Positions 1 to 8,783 are shown, numbered from the stretch's first letter. The stretch is 64,000 nucleotides of DNA from Kumtagia yinganensis (GCF_040081985.1 NZ_JBEBMH010000022.1:1-64000), one strand, 5' to 3'. A program made the numbers and translations. Notes: generated by a model from the letters alone, not told the origin.

Positions 1-181
1 GTGGGAGGTCTATATCGACATGGAACCGGAGGACGGCTGCCTCTGGGTCTACGGGCCCGACGAACAGCAGATCCCCGCCTTCACAGACTTCGGACTCGAA
101 AGTCTGATCGACTTCATCCGCGAGCACAAAGCCAATCGCGGCGACAGCCAAAACGGCAGCCCACAAGAGCCCGGGTCATAA
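1..181 (+). CDS. C-terminal end of an unidentified protein (cut by window edge)
   Basis: An open frame starting at base 2 runs 59 codons to a TAA ending at 181. The fragment is acidic and begins WEVYIDMEPEDGCLWVYG, with a hydrophilic tail ending SQNGSPQEPGS. Codon use is typical of the region (G/C in third positions), which supports it being coding. The start lies outside the window and I do not recognise the family. The 236 bases between it and the DUF1365 gene show no further gene. Confidence 0.55.
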   Translation, partial: WEVYIDMEPEDGCLWVYGPDEQQIPAFTDFGLESLIDFIREHKANRGDSQNGSPQEPGS

Positions 182-417
182 CCGGGCGCTTACGTTCGAA
201 GATAACATTGCGACTTCACAGACATCGCATGCTGAACGCAAGCGGGAAGTGACGGTGTGGATAGGGCGCGTGAGAGGTGACTAACTTCTGCAGCCGATCC
301 CTGGTGACCCGGAGGCAATCGGGCGACTTCTGAGGCCGCATGCTTCACCCGCCCGGGCCGATCACCGCGCCGGCGCGCATGAGACAGTCCATCAGCGAGC
401 AACAGGAGCCGACGTGT

Positions 418-1209
418 TCAAAGCGAACCCGGTGTTCTGACGTAAGTCACAGATGTGCCCGGCGGTGCGGGGCGTTCGTTGATCTTGATTCCCTTGTTCC
501 AAAGGAGAAGCGCCTCCCAATGGATACCGGCAACCACCTTGAGCGTGAGAAGCGGATAGAGAAAGAACATCCTGGCCAGTTGGCCATCCGTGAGTGGACG
601 TCGGAGGCCCGAAAAGGCAGCCACGATCACCGGCCCCCGGGCGTCGCTGGCAGTGATGTGCAGGAACAGCTTGTCATCCGGCGGATTGAGGCGAAATTTG
701 TAGTGCATGCCCATGCTCGCGAACGGCGATACGTAGAACCGTTTCTCGCAGCGCTGATCGACCAGGCCGGCACCTCCACCGTCTTGCACTGGTATCAAAT
801 AGCTGTGGCGCTCACCGAATGTGTTGTTAACTTCGTAAAGCACGGCTTGCAGTCCGCCGTCCCGACGATGGCAATAATAGACGCTGAGAGGGTTGAAGAC
901 GTAGCCGAGCAGACGGGGCATGCAAAGCACGCGAATGGCGCCGCCGTCCGTCTCGAGGCCCGCTGCGCGAAGGTGCTGCTCGACATGACCGCGCAGCGGA
1001 CGCCCTGAACCATCTCCGTGGTCGCGGTCGAAGAAGCTGAACAAGTTGAATCGATTCCACGAGAACAGCTTCAATCGCCGGGAAAGGCCGCCAATCTCAT
1101 CAAGATCGAGCAGCAAGGAGAACATGCCATATTTGAGGCGATGTTTTCGGGGATGCAGCCGTTGGTGCATCACCTTCCCCGTATAGATGGCCGATTCGGT
1201 GGTGAACAT
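418..1209 (-). CDS. DUF1365 family protein of the RpoE-ChrR regulon
   Basis: The 263-residue protein starting MFTTESAIYTGKVMHQR has the DUF1365 signature: conserved N-terminal R/H-rich strand (RLHPRKHRLKYGMFSLLLDLDE, read here in part), FNPLSVYYC, and EVNNTFGERHSYL. The open frame extends further upstream, but the ATG at 1209 overlaps the stop of the upstream oxidoreductase gene (TGATG), so translational coupling favours this start. DUF1365 genes routinely follow a flavin-dependent oxidoreductase and lie in RpoE-ChrR (singlet oxygen) regulons of alphaproteobacteria. Biochemical role is not established; a role in membrane lipid modification is an inference from the neighbouring genes. Confidence 0.85.
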   Translation of the reverse strand: MFTTESAIYTGKVMHQRLHPRKHRLKYGMFSLLLDLDEIGGLSRRLKLFSWNRFNLFSFFDRDHGDGSGRPLRGHVEQHLRAAGLETDGGAIRVLCMPRLLGYVFNPLSVYYCHRRDGGLQAVLYEVNNTFGERHSYLIPVQDGGGAGLVDQRCEKRFYVSPFASMGMHYKFRLNPPDDKLFLHITASDARGPVIVAAFSGLRRPLTDGQLARMFFLYPLLTLKVVAGIHWEALLLWNKGIKINERPAPPGTSVTYVRTPGSL

Positions 1210-2558
1210 CAGGCCGCCGCCAGATCCCGAGAGCGGGGTAGGTCTAGTATGGTGATGCGGCCGGATTCGTCCACCACCTGCCAGGGCCTGCGCACGCCAC
1301 CCAGGGCCTCGGCGACCGCAAGCCCCGCCTGCAACCCGTCCTCGTGAAAGCCGGCGCCGAAATAGGCGCCACAGAACCAAGTGTTACGCACGCCTTGAAG
1401 CGTCCACAACCTCCTTTGCGCTCGCATGGCGGCGCCGTCGAAGAGCGGGTGCTCATAGGTCTCGCGGTGCTTCACGGTTTCGGGCAAGGGCTGCATGGCA
1501 GGGTTCAGTGTCACAAACAGTGGCCTTTCGTCTGGAAGCGACTGCAGCCTGTTCATCCAGTACGTGACCGAAAGCTTTCTGGCATCGTCCTGGGTTTCCG
1601 CAAGATAGTTCCAGGCCGACCAAGCGCGCTTCCTCCTGGGCATCAGGCGGGGATCGGAATGCAATACGGCTTCGTTCCGGCTGTAGGCGAAAGTGCCGAG
1701 CAATTCGCGCTCGTTTGCGGTTGTGTCGCTCAACATGGCCAACGCCTGGTCCGCATGGGTTGCGATCACCACATGGTCGAAACGCCGGCTGGTCCCCTGC
1801 CGGTCGACGATCTCCACTGAGCCGGGGCTTCTGACGATCGAGCGGATCGCATGGCCGAGAACAACTTTGCCTTCCAATCGTTCGGCCAGCATTTTGACAT
1901 ATTCACGACTGCCACCTTCGACAGTCCGCCAGATCGGCCTGCCTGCAATTCTCAGCAGCCCATGATTTTCGCAGAACCGGATGAAGGCTGCGGCCGGATA
2001 GTTGCAAATCTCGGCAGCCGGGCTCGACCACACCGCCGCCGCCATCGGGTACAGATGATCCTCGCGGAACGCGGCCCCGTATCCCTTTGAGTCGAGATAT
2101 TCGGCCAGCGTAATCTCTCCGATCCGGGCGATGTCGAACGGAGCGTGTCGGTAGAAGCGCAGCAACTCGCGAAGCATCTGCCAGAACCGCGGTCTGGCGA
2201 TGTTGGCGGGCTGTGCAAGCAGGCCCGCAAGACCCGTTCCGGAATACTCCAGGCGCCCGCCATCCATCGACACGGAGAACGACATCTCCGAGGGCTTTGT
2301 AGGCACGCCGAGGTGCCGAAACAGCGCAGTCAGATTAGGATAGGTCGACTGGTTGTAGACGATGAACCCGGTATCCACCTGGACGCCGTCAGCTTCGACC
2401 GTGTTGCTATGACCACCAAGCCGCGGAGCTTGCTCGAACAACCAAACGTCGTGCCGAAGGGATAAGAGCCATGCTGCGGAAAGCCCGGATATGCCGCTGC
2501 CGATGACCGCGATCTTCAGCGGACGCTCGGGTCCCATTCCCGTGTTCCTCAAGTTCAT
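1209..2558 (-). CDS. FAD-dependent amine-oxidase-family oxidoreductase (COG2907 type)
   Basis: The 449-residue protein starts with a Rossmann FAD-binding motif (IAVIGSGISGLSAAWLL), followed by LFEQAPRLGGHSNTV and a C-terminal FAD region (WFCGAYFGAGFHEDGLQAG). This is the NAD(P)/FAD oxidoreductase family that accompanies DUF1365 and cyclopropane-synthase-like genes; members act as desaturases or oxidases on membrane lipids, but the substrate here is unknown. A GTG at 2576 is an alternative start; I prefer the ATG at 2558. A RpoE-type promoter (2603-2630) sits directly upstream on the same strand, so the gene is probably induced together with the divergent sigma operon. Confidence 0.85.
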   Translation of the reverse strand: MNLRNTGMGPERPLKIAVIGSGISGLSAAWLLSLRHDVWLFEQAPRLGGHSNTVEADGVQVDTGFIVYNQSTYPNLTALFRHLGVPTKPSEMSFSVSMDGGRLEYSGTGLAGLLAQPANIARPRFWQMLRELLRFYRHAPFDIARIGEITLAEYLDSKGYGAAFREDHLYPMAAAVWSSPAAEICNYPAAAFIRFCENHGLLRIAGRPIWRTVEGGSREYVKMLAERLEGKVVLGHAIRSIVRSPGSVEIVDRQGTSRRFDHVVIATHADQALAMLSDTTANERELLGTFAYSRNEAVLHSDPRLMPRRKRAWSAWNYLAETQDDARKLSVTYWMNRLQSLPDERPLFVTLNPAMQPLPETVKHRETYEHPLFDGAAMRAQRRLWTLQGVRNTWFCGAYFGAGFHEDGLQAGLAVAEALGGVRRPWQVVDESGRITILDLPRSRDLAAA

Positions 2559-2602
2559 AAATTCCGCATCCCGCACTACGGTCGTCTCGACCCTATATGC
2601 TG

Positions 2603-2630
2603 GCTACGAACGCAGACTCGACACGGATCA
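2603..2630 (-). promoter_or_regulatory. RpoE (ChrR-type) promoter for the oxidoreductase/DUF1365 unit
   Basis: On the minus strand a -35 TGATCC (2630-2625) is separated by exactly 18 bases from a -10-like TAGC (2606-2603). It matches the TGATC-type promoter recognised by RpoE of Rhodobacter sphaeroides and has the same geometry as two other sites in this cluster. The predicted transcription start lies about 20-40 bases before the start codon. Confidence 0.7.
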
Positions 2631-2641
2631 CTTCACCTCAA

Positions 2642-2669
2642 TGATCCGTACGCTGTGACAGATCGTAGG
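2642..2669 (+). promoter_or_regulatory. RpoE (ChrR-type) autoregulatory promoter of the sigma operon
   Basis: TGATCC at 2642-2647, an 18-base spacer, then TAGG at 2666-2669. Transcription would begin near 2676, which makes the first in-frame ATG (2677) leaderless and argues for the ATG at 2758 as the true sigma-factor start. The site is back to back with the minus-strand promoter at 2603-2630. Confidence 0.7.
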
Positions 2670-2757
2670 AAGGCGTATGTATGCCTACGCAGATCATTTG
2701 TTTTCCCGTTCAACTTCGCTTCCCTTCCGCCCAGCGGGATGTGAAGTGTCGTTGAAC

Positions 2758-3333
2758 ATGCGCAAGACCCGGACCAGCCTTTCAGCCGATGAAGCCGCCT
2801 GGCTCATGGCGAAAACCGCAAATGAGCGGGATCGCGCCGCGTTTTCGGCGCTGTTCGATTTCTACGGACCCCGGATCAAGGCGTTCATGATGCGGTCCGG
2901 GTTTCCGTCGTGCGCGGCCGAAGAACTCGCGCAGGAAACGATGCTCCTGGTCTGGAAGAAGGCGAGTTCCTTCGACGTCTCGCGCGCCAGCGTCTCCACC
3001 TGGATTTTCACGATCGCCCGCAACCTTCGGATCGATCGCTTGCGGCGCGAGAATCGGCCGCAGGTTCAATCCGAGCCGTTCGATCCGTCGGACCAGCCCG
3101 ACGAGCCCTTGACGGGCGAGGCGATCGTGATTTCCAGCCAGCGAGCGGAACGTATCAGGGCCGCTCTCGCCATGCTGTCCGCGGAACAAGCCGAAGTCGT
3201 TCGACTCTCCTTCTACGGCGACAAGGCCCAAACAGAGATTGCTAGCGAACTCGGCATCCCGCTCGGCACCGTTAAATCGCGCGTCCGGCTTGCTCTTGCC
3301 CGACTGCGCCAGATCCTGGACGACCTGAAATGA
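2758..3333 (+). CDS. rpoE: ECF sigma factor, RpoE/ECF11 type
   Basis: The 191-residue protein starting MRKTRTSLSADEAAW has sigma region 2 (FSALFDFYGPRIKAFMMR, then AEELAQETMLLVWKKA and VSTWIFTIARNLRIDRLRR) and region 4 (LSAEQAEVVRLSFYGDKAQ, IPLGTVKSRVRLALARLRQ). The ATG at 2758 is chosen because an autoregulatory promoter ends at 2669; the frame itself is open from 2677. The stop overlaps the ChrR start by ATGA. With its ChrR partner it is expected to direct the response to singlet oxygen and organic peroxides. Confidence 0.92.
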   Translation: MRKTRTSLSADEAAWLMAKTANERDRAAFSALFDFYGPRIKAFMMRSGFPSCAAEELAQETMLLVWKKASSFDVSRASVSTWIFTIARNLRIDRLRRENRPQVQSEPFDPSDQPDEPLTGEAIVISSQRAERIRAALAMLSAEQAEVVRLSFYGDKAQTEIASELGIPLGTVKSRVRLALARLRQILDDLK

Positions 3334-3983
3334 CGATCAATCACCATCCGAGCGACGAGACGCTGCTCCGATACGCCAGCGGTACGCTGGAACCCGGGCC
3401 TCGCGTCGTCGTGGCCGTTCATGTCAGCGGTTGCCGGGCGTGCGAGGATCGGGGCGCCGACTTCGAGGCGATCGGCGGATCGGTTCTCGAAGATATCGAG
3501 GCGGTCGAGCTGAGCGCGAGCGCGCTCGATCACATGATGGTGAGGATCGACGCGATGTCCGGCAAGGATTCCGCGCGGACGGTTGGGCGGAAACCTGCCC
3601 GCGCCGAGATCGGCATCCGCCTGCCGGATGTGCTGGACAATTGCGATGTCGGGGGATGGCGATGGATCGGCCCCGGCATCCGCTTCAGCCGTGTCACGCT
3701 TCCGGGCGAGCCGGAGGCCAATGTCATGCTGCTGAAAGTCGCGCCGGGCCGCAAACTGCCGAAGCATACCCATTCCGGGCGCGAGTATATGCAGGTGCTT
3801 TCGGGTTCTTTCGCCGATGCGCGCGGCCGCTATCGGCCAGGCGACATGGACGAGGCAGATTCCAAGGTCGAGCATCAACCGATCGTCGATCCTCAGGCGG
3901 AATGTATCTGCATCGCTGCGCTGGAGGGGCAAATGCGCCTGCGCGGGTTCTTCGGCCGGATAATCCAACCCTTTATCGGCTGA
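3330..3983 (+). CDS. chrR: ChrR-type zinc anti-sigma factor with cupin domain
   Basis: The 217-residue protein has two parts. The N-terminal anti-sigma domain carries the zinc-binding H-x3-C-x2-C motif (HVSGCRAC, about residues 30-38) preceded by HPSDETLLRYASGTL. The C-terminal ChrR cupin (about residues 110-215) carries the metal-ligand pattern KHTHSGREYMQVLSG. It is known in Rhodobacter sphaeroides to hold RpoE inactive until singlet oxygen triggers its proteolysis. Start overlaps the sigma gene stop (ATGA), as expected for stoichiometric co-expression. Confidence 0.92.
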   Translation: MTINHHPSDETLLRYASGTLEPGPRVVVAVHVSGCRACEDRGADFEAIGGSVLEDIEAVELSASALDHMMVRIDAMSGKDSARTVGRKPARAEIGIRLPDVLDNCDVGGWRWIGPGIRFSRVTLPGEPEANVMLLKVAPGRKLPKHTHSGREYMQVLSGSFADARGRYRPGDMDEADSKVEHQPIVDPQAECICIAALEGQMRLRGFFGRIIQPFIG

Positions 3984-4060
3984 GCACATCGCCAATGCAA
4001 ATTTTCTCCAAAGCCCGGCCGCCCCTGCGCGACGGCGCCGTACGCGGAAGGCCCTGAGGC

Positions 4061-4891
4061 ATGACGCCCTACGGCTCGCTCGTCGCATCGGGGCTGGCGT
4101 TGTCGCTGACCATGACGGGCGCCTGGTGGATTGCGACGAAATCCGGAAAATCCGGCTGGATCGATGCAATCTGGTCGTTTGCCGTCGGAATATGCGGGGC
4201 GGTCCCGGCGCTTGCAAGTTTTGGCGGTGCGGGGCTGACCGACAGGCAGCTCCTGGTGGCGGGCCTTGCGCTGCTTTGGTCACTGCGGCTGGGCATTCAT
4301 ATTGCAGTGAGGACGGCGCGAAGCGATCAGGACGATCCACGCTATGCGCAGTTTCGCCGCGAATGGGGCACGGCGTATCGCCCTCGTCTGTTCTGGTTCC
4401 TCCAAATCCAGGCCGCGACCGCCTTTGCACTGGTGTTATCGATGATGGCGGCGGCGCATAACCCGGCCCCGGGCCTCGGCGCACAGGATTGGGCGGGCAT
4501 CTTGCTCCTGCTGGTCGCGGTCGCCGGCGAGGCCGTGGCAGACCGGCAGCTCGTCTCGTTCCGGTCCGACCCGGCCAACAAGGGCAAGGTCTGCGATGCC
4601 GGCCTGTGGAGGTTGTCGCGCCACCCGAACTACTTCTTCGAATGGCTCGGCTGGCTAGCCTATCCGGTCATCGCGGTGGATCTGGCGGGCGGCTACGCGT
4701 GGGGCTGGGCAGCCCTTGTCGGCCCGGCGCTGATGTATTGGCTGCTCGTCCATGTGTCGGGCGTCCCGCCGCTTGAAGCGCATATGCTGCGGTCACGCGG
4801 CGAGCGTTTCCGCCGCTACCAGGAACAGACCAACTCCTTCTGGCCAGGCCCACCCCGTATCACGACAAACCTTCAGCGAAATCGATCATGA
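4061..4891 (+). CDS. DUF1295 membrane protein (steroid 5-alpha-reductase-like)
   Basis: A 276-residue polytopic membrane protein. Hydrophobic segments occur near residues 5-25, 40-60, 63-85, 110-130, 140-160 and 195-235. The C-terminal signature SRHPNYFFEWLGWLAYP is the DUF1295/isoprenylcysteine-methyltransferase-like motif, and SRGERFRRYQEQTN is typical of the family end. It lies 77 bases after chrR and overlaps the next gene by ATGA, so it belongs to the sigma operon. A reductive step on lipid substrates is inferred from the fold, not shown. Confidence 0.88.
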   Translation: MTPYGSLVASGLALSLTMTGAWWIATKSGKSGWIDAIWSFAVGICGAVPALASFGGAGLTDRQLLVAGLALLWSLRLGIHIAVRTARSDQDDPRYAQFRREWGTAYRPRLFWFLQIQAATAFALVLSMMAAAHNPAPGLGAQDWAGILLLLVAVAGEAVADRQLVSFRSDPANKGKVCDAGLWRLSRHPNYFFEWLGWLAYPVIAVDLAGGYAWGWAALVGPALMYWLLVHVSGVPPLEAHMLRSRGERFRRYQEQTNSFWPGPPRITTNLQRNRS

Positions 4892-5916
4892 GCCTGATGT
4901 CCTACGCAATCCGCGCCTTTGAACGCATCCCCCTGCCTGACTTGGCGACACAATACGGGATCGACTACCTGGTCGACCGGACGAGGCGTCGGCTGGCAAA
5001 TGCCCCCTCCGCCGAGGAGGCACATTTCGCCAGCAGCATGACGAGCCATGCAATCGCGTATCATGCGGACGCGGCGAACAAGCAACACTACGAACTGCCG
5101 CCGGAGTTTTTCGCGCTCACACTCGGCCCACGCCGAAAATATTCGAGCTGCTACTATGAGACCGGAAACGAGACGCTCGCCGAGGCCGAGAATCTGGCAC
5201 TGGCGCTGACGATCGAACACGCCGCTCTCGCCGACGGACAGACGATTCTGGAGCTCGGCTGCGGGTGGGGTTCTCTGACGCTGTTCATGGCGGAACGGTA
5301 TCCATCCGCGCGCATCGTGGCGGTCTCGAACTCGGCACCCCAGCGGTTGCATATTCAGGCCGAGGCGGCGGCGCGCGGGCTTCGGAACGTCGAAATCCTG
5401 ACCGCCGACATGAACGCCTTCGAGCCAAAGGAAAAATTCGATCGCGTGATCTCGGTCGAGATGTTCGAGCACATGTCGAACTGGGCCGAACTGCTTTCGC
5501 GCATCAGGATCTGGCTGGTGCCTAATGGAAAGCTATTCGTACATGTCTTCAGCCACCGCCACAGGCCCTACCGCTTCGACCATCGTGACGACGCGGACTG
5601 GATAGCCCAACATTTCTTCACCGGCGGCGTGATGCCAAGTCATGGCCTGATGGGGCATTTCCCAAATTCCTTCTCGATCGAGCGGGACTGGCGGTGGAGC
5701 GGCCTGCACTATCAGAAGACCGCGCTCGACTGGCTTGCGCGGTTCGACACCAACCATAAGCGGATCGACCAGATCCTGAGTGCGGTGTATGGCGACGACG
5801 CGTCCCTTTGGAGGCGACGCTGGCGCATATTCTACCTCGCTACCGCAGGGCTTTTCGGCAATGCCAGCGGTACGGAATGGGGCGTCAGCCATTATCTGCT
5901 GCGGCCCGCGCAGTAG
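4888..5916 (+). CDS. Cyclopropane-fatty-acid-synthase-family SAM methyltransferase
   Basis: The 342-residue protein has the SAM-binding motif I LELGCGWGSLTLFMAE (about residues 113-128), the upstream family signature KYSSCYYE, and the downstream VISVEMFEHMSNW and FVHVFSHRHRPYRF. The family transfers a methylene or methyl group from SAM to unsaturated phospholipid acyl chains. In the R. sphaeroides RpoE regulon such a gene (cfaA) is a core target, consistent with membrane lipid remodelling under singlet oxygen. Whether it makes cyclopropane or branched methyl products cannot be read from sequence. Confidence 0.88.
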   Translation: MSLMSYAIRAFERIPLPDLATQYGIDYLVDRTRRRLANAPSAEEAHFASSMTSHAIAYHADAANKQHYELPPEFFALTLGPRRKYSSCYYETGNETLAEAENLALALTIEHAALADGQTILELGCGWGSLTLFMAERYPSARIVAVSNSAPQRLHIQAEAAARGLRNVEILTADMNAFEPKEKFDRVISVEMFEHMSNWAELLSRIRIWLVPNGKLFVHVFSHRHRPYRFDHRDDADWIAQHFFTGGVMPSHGLMGHFPNSFSIERDWRWSGLHYQKTALDWLARFDTNHKRIDQILSAVYGDDASLWRRRWRIFYLATAGLFGNASGTEWGVSHYLLRPAQ

Positions 5917-5920
5917 TGCG

Positions 5921-6553
5921 ATGAAGCGCCTTGTTGGTTGTTGGCGAAGGATCGGCGCCTACGCCGCGCATGACGATCCGCTGACGTCCTGCGTAAACTG
6001 GATCGCGCTGGTCGTCGTGTGGAACCAGCCGTTCTATCCGCTCTATCTTTATGCGATCGTCGGCGGCGACAAGCTCGCGCCGTCGTTGCTGACGTTCCTG
6101 TCGACGCCCTTCTTCCTGGCCGTTCCGTGGCTATCGAAGCGTCATCCGCTGGGCGCCCGGCTGCTCCTACCCCTGACCGGCATGGCAAATGCCGTCGTCA
6201 GCACCAAGGCGTTCGGCGTGGGCTCCGGGGTGGAGCTGTTCCTCATTCCCTGCGCGCTGATTGCCGCCGCGCTCTTCAGGCCCGCCGAACGAGCGATCGG
6301 GCTCACGATCATCGCCGGCTGCGCTGCCATCTATTTTGGGCTGCACGACCGCTATGGAGCACCCCTCGCAGCCTACAGCACGGCGGAAAGTGCGGCCATG
6401 CTCGGACTGAATGCGGTCAGCGCGGCAACGCTCACGGTGTTCATTGGAGTGCTGCTTTCTGGCGTTGTCGACGCTGCTGAGCGTCGCGCATTCATTCCTG
6501 AGGGAAAAAGTAGCGGGTCAGCAGGAAGCCCAGGGCTGCCGAAAGAGCGGTAA
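5921..6553 (+). CDS. Unidentified polytopic membrane protein closing the sigma operon
   Basis: The start ATG at 5921 is four bases after the methyltransferase stop; the 210-residue product begins MKRLVGCWRRIGAYAAHDDP. Five or six hydrophobic segments are visible, including VNWIALVVVWNQPFYPLYLY and VELFLIPCALIAAALF. I do not recognise a named family. The position as last gene of the RpoE operon suggests a role in the same response. Its last 62 bases overlap the 3' end of the convergent DUF2177 gene. Confidence 0.7.
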   Translation: MKRLVGCWRRIGAYAAHDDPLTSCVNWIALVVVWNQPFYPLYLYAIVGGDKLAPSLLTFLSTPFFLAVPWLSKRHPLGARLLLPLTGMANAVVSTKAFGVGSGVELFLIPCALIAAALFRPAERAIGLTIIAGCAAIYFGLHDRYGAPLAAYSTAESAAMLGLNAVSAATLTVFIGVLLSGVVDAAERRAFIPEGKSSGSAGSPGLPKER

Positions 6554-6902
6554 GCAGCGAACCCCAGCAAAGGTCCGCGACGGTGATGACCGCCGGCCAC
6601 CCTCGTATCGTGGCATGGTTGGTCAGATCGTAGGTTGCATAGGCGAAGAAGCCGAATAGGGCGCCGTAGAGCGCCGCCGTCGTCCATTTGCCGCTCGAAA
6701 ATGCGGGTGTGGTCGCGAAGACGATGATGCCGGCCACATAGACGACATAGAAAAGCGCGGCAGGCATCAGGTTGACGCTGTCGGCTAGCACCTCTCCGAG
6801 ATATCGGCGATAGAGTCGCTCCGACATGCTCGTCAGCCAAATCGCATCGATGCCGATGAAAATGACGAAGGTAGCCACATAGGCTACTGCATATTTTGTC
6901 AT
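6492..6902 (-). CDS. DUF2177 family membrane protein
   Basis: A 136-residue protein with four hydrophobic segments. It starts MTKYAVAYVATFVIFIGIDA and includes IWLTSMSERLYRRYLGEVL and ALFGFFAYATYDLTNHATIR, the DUF2177 signatures. It lies 20 bases downstream of the photolyase gene on the same strand and is probably cotranscribed. DUF2177 genes are typical members of RpoE-ChrR clusters; function unknown. Confidence 0.88.
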   Translation of the reverse strand: MTKYAVAYVATFVIFIGIDAIWLTSMSERLYRRYLGEVLADSVNLMPAALFYVVYVAGIIVFATTPAFSSGKWTTAALYGALFGFFAYATYDLTNHATIRGWPAVITVADLCWGSLLTALSAALGFLLTRYFFPQE

Positions 6903-6922
6903 GGCAGCTCCAATATTGATCT

Positions 6923-8362
6923 CTACGATTTGCCGGACTGCATTGTCCGGTAAGCCGTCATTGCTCGGTCACGCGCCTTGCCGTGATCGACGATCGGCCG
7001 GGGATAGGTTTCGCCGAGCTTGATGCCGCTCTCTTCCAGAACCGCGTCCGGCGCTTCCCATGGCCGGTGAAGGTAGCGTTTCGGCAGTCCGGCAAGTTCC
7101 GGCACATAGCGGCGAACATAATCGCCCACTGGATCGAATTTTTCCCCCTGCAGAACCGGGTTGAAGATGCGGAAGTATGGAGCCGCATCCGCGCCGCTTC
7201 CGGCCACCCACTGCCAGTTGGCGGGGTTGTTGGCGGCGTCCGCATCGACGAGCGTGTCCCAGAACCATTGCTCGCCTTCACGCCAGTCGATCAGCAGGTC
7301 TTTGATGAGGAATGACGCAACAATCATGCGCACACGGTTGTGGACCCAACCGGTCTGCCAGAGTTCGCGCATCCCCGCGTCAACGATCGGGTAGCCGGTG
7401 AGACCGCGCTGCCAGGCTTTCAAACCCGTAGGATCGTTGCACCATACGAAACCGTCGAATTCCGGCCGAAAACTCCGGTCCCGCAGGTTCGGATTGTGGA
7501 GCAGGAGGTGGGAGCAGAACTCGCGCCACACGACCTCCTTCCGAAACTTGGCCGCCCCGCCACCCTTCGCCTTCCTGAGCGCGGCGAGGATCTGGAACGG
7601 CGTGATCTCGCCGAACGCCAGATGCGGAGACAGCCTCGAGGTTCCGGCGACACCCGGCCTGTCGCGGCGTTGCTCGTAGCCGCCGAGGTCTTCCTCAATG
7701 AAATCATGGAGCCGCCGGCGGGCGCCCTGTTCGCCGGGCGTCCAACTTTCGGACAGGCCTTTGGACCAGTCCGGCTTTACCGGGAGGAGCTCCAGATCCT
7801 GAAGCTTCAACCCGGCGATATCTCCTTCCCAGCCCTGAATCGGCCGCGGCGGATCGATTGGGTCGCGAGGTTCGAGCCCTTGCTCCAGCGCATTCCAGAA
7901 CGGCGTGTAGACCTTGTAAAAGCCGCCCGAGCCGGATTTGACCAGAGAAGGTTCGTGCAGCAAAGCCCCCTCGAAGCTGTGGGCAACGAAGCCATGGTCC
8001 CGCAATCGCTTCTTCAATGCCGCATCGACCGCCGCATCGGCGCGATCGTATCGACGGTTCCAGAAGACGGTGTCCGCTCCGCTGGCTTCTATGGCTTCCG
8101 CAACCACGTGGGACATACTGCCTCGTTGCAGCAATAAGGTTGCGCCGGCCTTCCTCAGCTCGCGCTGCAGCGCGTCCAGCGAGTGATGCAGCCACCATCG
8201 GCTGGCGGCGCCGACCGTTCGCACGCCCTCGCTTTCCTCGTCGATCACATAGAGTGCCACGACAGGCTTGCGGCTTTCCGCGGCGGCCGATAACGCTGCA
8301 TTGTCCCCGATCCGAAGATCGCGGCGAAAGAGGACGATGACGGGAGGGGACCGATCAGCCAT
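6923..8362 (-). CDS. phrB: Deoxyribodipyrimidine photolyase (class I CPD photolyase/cryptochrome family)
   Basis: The 479-residue protein has the N-terminal antenna-chromophore domain (IVLFRRDLRIGDNAALSAA) and the C-terminal FAD domain with GYPIVDAGMRELWQTGWVHN, RMIVASFLIKDLLIDWREG, and WQWVAGSGADAAPYFRIFNP. It uses blue light to split cyclobutane pyrimidine dimers. Length is normal for class I enzymes. The gene starts 12 bases after the DUF2147 gene, so both should be read from the RpoE-type promoter at 8784-8811; a photolyase is a classic RpoE-ChrR target. Confidence 0.95.
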   Translation of the reverse strand: MADRSPPVIVLFRRDLRIGDNAALSAAAESRKPVVALYVIDEESEGVRTVGAASRWWLHHSLDALQRELRKAGATLLLQRGSMSHVVAEAIEASGADTVFWNRRYDRADAAVDAALKKRLRDHGFVAHSFEGALLHEPSLVKSGSGGFYKVYTPFWNALEQGLEPRDPIDPPRPIQGWEGDIAGLKLQDLELLPVKPDWSKGLSESWTPGEQGARRRLHDFIEEDLGGYEQRRDRPGVAGTSRLSPHLAFGEITPFQILAALRKAKGGGAAKFRKEVVWREFCSHLLLHNPNLRDRSFRPEFDGFVWCNDPTGLKAWQRGLTGYPIVDAGMRELWQTGWVHNRVRMIVASFLIKDLLIDWREGEQWFWDTLVDADAANNPANWQWVAGSGADAAPYFRIFNPVLQGEKFDPVGDYVRRYVPELAGLPKRYLHRPWEAPDAVLEESGIKLGETYPRPIVDHGKARDRAMTAYRTMQSGKS

Positions 8363-8374
8363 GGGCGCGGCGCG

Positions 8375-8755
8375 TCAGGGCTTGGCCGGCGTCCAGAATA
8401 CGTCCTTGCAGATCAGCCCGCCGACAACGCAGCCCCTCGTCTTCAAGCGCTTGCCGGTGACCTGGAGCGAGATCGCGTATGTGAGGTTGCGCTTCGGATC
8501 GTAGGCCTTGCCCGTAAGGGTCGTGGCTGATTTGGGCGTCAGCGTCATGATCAGCTTGTCGCCGACAGCCTCGCCCTTGCTCGTGTCGCCGATCCACAGA
8601 TTGGTCGCACACAGCGATTTTCCGCAAGGTGCGATCCGCACGCGGGCGTTGCCGTCATCGCGATTCCATACGCCGGAAGCGTTGGAGGTTGCGTCGGCCA
8701 TCGCAAGTTGAGGCAGCAGCCACAGGCCTGCAACGAATACGGTCATCCATCGCAT
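8375..8755 (-). CDS. DUF2147-like exported protein
   Basis: The start MRWMTVFVAGLWLLPQLAMA is chosen because it opens with a clean signal peptide ending at AMA/DATS and lies downstream of the promoter at 8784-8811. The mature part has the DUF2147 pattern: SGVWNRDDGNARVRIAPCG, LWIGD, a cysteine-containing segment CVVGGLICKDVFW. It is a small periplasmic beta-rich domain. It heads the operon with photolyase and DUF2177. Function unknown; position implies envelope protection under singlet oxygen. Confidence 0.8.
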   Translation of the reverse strand: MRWMTVFVAGLWLLPQLAMADATSNASGVWNRDDGNARVRIAPCGKSLCATNLWIGDTSKGEAVGDKLIMTLTPKSATTLTGKAYDPKRNLTYAISLQVTGKRLKTRGCVVGGLICKDVFWTPAKP

Positions 8756-8783
8756 AAGTTCACCTCTCAGAATCCACAGCCCT

